Assembly: GCA_021812745.1 (NCBI GenBank)
Contig: JAKAMS010000099.1
Span: 1 to 8,308 of the forward strand
DNA: 8,308 bases
Reading direction: 5' to 3'
DNA from: Bacteroidota bacterium
GTDB lineage: Bacteria > Bacteroidota > Ignavibacteria > Ignavibacteriales > Melioribacteraceae
A program made the translations under genes and the position numbers. Shown here in pieces: positions 6,096-8,308 of the stretch (the stretch's first letter is position 1; each line of letters opens with the position of its first letter). The notes beneath the pieces are model-generated. The model was not told the DNA's origin. It ran no database searches and saw nothing but the letters and a program-made list of their open reading frames with translations.

Positions 6096-7135
6096 AATAC
6101 ATTCCGGAGTTCATTCAAGAATTTTTCATTCTGATCCCGCGTTCCTACAGAAACTCTGAGACAATTTTTCACTTGATTACTTCTATCGCGAATGATTATT
6201 CCTTTCTCTGTTAATTTATGATAAATGTTCGTCGGATTCTCGCATTCAAACAAAATAAAATTGCTATCAGAAGTAAATACTTTTTTGATTTTTGGCATCA
6301 ATTTTAATCCTTTTATTAGAAATTCTTTCTCGGAAATAATTTCAGTAACAAATTTATCTTTTTGTGCGAAATTTTTTAGTGCATCTATCACAATTTGTGA
6401 GGTCAGCTTATTAATATTATAAGGGAGTTTAATTTTATAAAGTAAATTTATAATCTCCTGTGATGTTATACAGTAACCGCAACGCGCTCCGGCAAGTCCC
6501 CATGCTTTTGAAAATGTTCGAAGCACAACGATATTTGAGAATTTTTCAACAAAATTCATCATCGAGGGTTTGCTGCTAAATTCGGCATAAGCTTCATCAA
6601 CAATAATTATTCCGTTAAAATTTTTTGCTAAATCTAAAATGCTTTCGGAGTTGATGACATTTCCAGTTGGATTATTAGGAGAGCAGATAAAAATTAATTT
6701 TGTGTTCTTGTTAATGGAAGAATAAATTTTATCAAGCCGCGGCTGAAATGACTCGTCCAGCATTACCGGAATTGCAGCTACATCATTAACATCGCACGCA
6801 ACTTTATACATTCCGTAAGTAGGTTCAAGAATAACTGCATTATCTATTTTCGGTTCACAGAATATTCTTACCAGCAGATCAATTATTTCATCCGATCCAA
6901 CTCCAATAAATAATTTATCTTTTTCGACATTCAGATAAGCACCAAGTTCATTCCTTAATTGGTTGTGAAACGGATCGGGATAACGGTTCAATTCAAGATG
7001 CAATTCATCATTTACAACTGAACCGATGCTGTTTTCGTTTGCATCCATAAGGATTCCGGCTAGATAATCTCCGCGTGCGGATGTATAGGGTTTTAATTTT
7101 AGAATGTTCTTTCTAACTAACGATTCAATTTTCAT
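6092..7135 (-). CDS. hisC: Histidinol-phosphate aminotransferase HisC
   Basis: This 347-residue fold-type I, PLP-dependent aminotransferase converts imidazole acetol phosphate and glutamate to histidinol phosphate and 2-oxoglutarate. Conserved features are LDANENS-like ILMDANENS (28-36), YPDP (52-55), VGSDEIID (79-86), EPTYGMY (104-110), SPNNPTG (152-158), IVDEAYAEF (178-186, with D180 and Y183 near the cofactor), the PLP lysine K210 in RTFSKAWGLAGARCGY, and the substrate-carboxylate arginine R327 in LRVSVGT. The length is standard. The gene begins inside the end of hisD (11-base overlap, 7125-7135), with a GAG-containing purine stretch upstream, and its stop overlaps the hisB start. Its place between hisD and hisB makes the assignment as HisC, not a general aromatic aminotransferase, secure. 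Confidence 0.97.
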   Translation of the reverse strand: MKIESLVRKNILKLKPYTSARGDYLAGILMDANENSIGSVVNDELHLELNRYPDPFHNQLRNELGAYLNVEKDKLFIGVGSDEIIDLLVRIFCEPKIDNAVILEPTYGMYKVACDVNDVAAIPVMLDESFQPRLDKIYSSINKNTKLIFICSPNNPTGNVINSESILDLAKNFNGIIIVDEAYAEFSSKPSMMNFVEKFSNIVVLRTFSKAWGLAGARCGYCITSQEIINLLYKIKLPYNINKLTSQIVIDALKNFAQKDKFVTEIISEKEFLIKGLKLMPKIKKVFTSDSNFILFECENPTNIYHKLTEKGIIIRDRSNQVKNCLRVSVGTRDQNEKFLNELRNVL

Positions 7136-8308
7136 TTTTCACTCTTACTTTAATTGAATTTGCGTGTGCGTCAAGTTTTTCAAGTGAGGTTAATTTGATT
7201 ACAGTAGAGGCAATTTCGTTTAATCCTCTTCTGCTCACTTTCTGAAATGTAATTGTCTTCATAAATGATTCGACAGAAATTCCTCCATACGATTTTGCAT
7301 AGCCGTATGTTGGGAGAGAATGATTTGTGCCGGAAGCGTAATCTCCAATACTTTCCGCAGAGTACTTGCCCAAAAATACTGAGCCCGCATTTGTAATTTT
7401 ATTTTTGATTTTTTCGGAATGATCAATATTTAGGATCAAATGTTCGGGTGCGTATTGATTACTAAGTTTAATTGCCTCATCTATCGAATCAGCAATAAGA
7501 ATGAATGAATTTTTTAACGCTTCGTTGATATATTCTCCTCTTGACAAATATTTTTTTTGCCGCTTAATTTCATTTTGAACATCATTTGCTAACTTTCTGC
7601 TGGTTGTTAACAAAATTACTTGAGAATCTTTTCCATGCTCTGCCTGCGAAAGCAAATCTGAAGCGATGTAAGATGGATTTGCTTTTTCATCAGCAATAAT
7701 TAAAAGTTCGCTCGGACCCGCGGGCATATCAATTGCAGATCCTTCTGGATCAATGCTAATTAAAGTTTTTGCGGCAGTTACAAATTGATTTCCCGGACCG
7801 AATATTTTATCAACTTTTTTGATTTGACTATCGCCATAAGCAAGCAAAGAAATTCCTTGCGCACCGCCGATTTTATAAAATTCATTAATTCCGCAAATCT
7901 TTGCTGCGAATAGAACTGCGGGATTAATTTTATTTTTCGTAGGCGACAAAGCAGCAACTCTTTTGCATCCGGCAAGTTGCGCCGGAATTCCAAGCATTAA
8001 TAAAGTAGAGGGAAGAACAGCCGTGCCGCCTGGTACATATAGAGCAACATTTTCAATCGCTCGGAATTCCCTCGAACATTTTACACCATCCATCGTTTCT
8101 AACTCATACCCAACCGGTATCTGTTTGCCATGAAACTTTTTGATATTTTTTGCAGCAGTTAGCAATGCTTTTTTTGCTTCGCTATCCAGTAATTTTTCTG
8201 CTTCTTCATATTCTTTTTTTGAAACCAATATTTTTTCAGCGCCGTAGCCATCAAATTTTTTCGCATACTTGAGCGCGGCATCCATACCGTTTCGTTTAAC
8301 ATCTTCGA
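7125..8308 (-). CDS. hisD: Histidinol dehydrogenase HisD, 5' end outside the window
   Basis: HisD oxidises histidinol through histidinal to histidine with two NAD+ and a bound zinc, the last step of the pathway. The frame stays open to the right edge. The residues upstream of the internal ATG at 8285 (EDVKRNG) continue the family pattern 'V+..GD.AL..Y...FDG', so that ATG is not the true start. About 394 residues are present of a usual 430 or so, and the missing part is the extreme N-terminus. Motifs, numbered from the internal Met, are YVPGGTAVLPS (83-93), GPGNQFVTAAK (163-173), DMPAGPSELLIIAD (186-199), SQAEHG (213-218), YAPEHL (278-283, catalytic Glu-His), SAESIGDYASGTNHSLPT (309-326) and SYGGISVESF (332-341). 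It overlaps hisC by 11 bases. The usual neighbour upstream would be hisG, beyond the edge. Confidence 0.97.
   Translation of the reverse strand, partial: EDVKRNGMDAALKYAKKFDGYGAEKILVSKKEYEEAEKLLDSEAKKALLTAAKNIKKFHGKQIPVGYELETMDGVKCSREFRAIENVALYVPGGTAVLPSTLLMLGIPAQLAGCKRVAALSPTKNKINPAVLFAAKICGINEFYKIGGAQGISLLAYGDSQIKKVDKIFGPGNQFVTAAKTLISIDPEGSAIDMPAGPSELLIIADEKANPSYIASDLLSQAEHGKDSQVILLTTSRKLANDVQNEIKRQKKYLSRGEYINEALKNSFILIADSIDEAIKLSNQYAPEHLILNIDHSEKIKNKITNAGSVFLGKYSAESIGDYASGTNHSLPTYGYAKSYGGISVESFMKTITFQKVSRRGLNEIASTVIKLTSLEKLDAHANSIKVRVKNEN

Noticed and set aside
7125..8285. hisD as a complete gene starting at the ATG 8285
   Set aside because: The frame stays open upstream and the extra residues continue the HisD family pattern, so the gene runs off the window edge.

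Overview
The window is AT-rich and densely coding, and it looks like ordinary bacterial chromosome. Most of it (2840 to the right edge, minus strand) is a histidine biosynthesis operon. The organism is probably from the Bacteroidota/Chlorobi-Ignavibacteria side of the tree. The grounds are the base composition, the compact his order D-C-B-H-A-F-IE, the NamZ-like (DUF1343) protein, weak or absent Shine-Dalgarno sites at several genes, and sugar nucleotidyltransferase motifs. HisB here is monofunctional, whereas many Bacteroidetes carry a phosphatase-HisB fusion; this mildly favours an Ignavibacteria-like lineage. The taxonomic call is inference.

Left part, plus strand (1-1472): the C-terminal tail of a cyclodeaminase/cyclohydrolase-like folate enzyme runs in from outside the window. 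Its stop overlaps the start of a secreted NamZ-like (DUF1343, exo-beta-N-acetylmuramidase family) protein. The pair looks like one transcript.

Middle (1473-2839): a short convergent gap holds a perfect 9-bp hairpin. Next to it, on the minus strand, is a sugar-1-phosphate nucleotidyltransferase most like mannose-1-phosphate guanylyltransferases. A 288-bp AT-rich gap then separates it from the his operon and carries a plausible promoter for the nucleotidyltransferase gene.

Right part, minus strand (2840-8308): read in transcription order, the genes are hisD (5' end outside the window), hisC, hisB, hisH, hisA, hisF and hisIE. Each gene overlaps the next by 4 to 11 bases, so translation is probably coupled through the whole chain. 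Together they cover ring opening of phosphoribosyl-ATP (HisIE), isomerisation (HisA), imidazole formation (HisHF), dehydration (HisB), transamination (HisC) and the final two-step oxidation (HisD). The first enzyme, HisG, is probably just beyond the right edge. No histidinol-phosphate phosphatase is present in the visible part.

I found no RNA genes, mobile elements, CRISPR arrays or convincing undescribed system. The points most worth a second look are the altered C-terminal motif of the NamZ-like protein, the folate-enzyme/NamZ gene pairing, the TTG start of hisF and the missing phosphatase.
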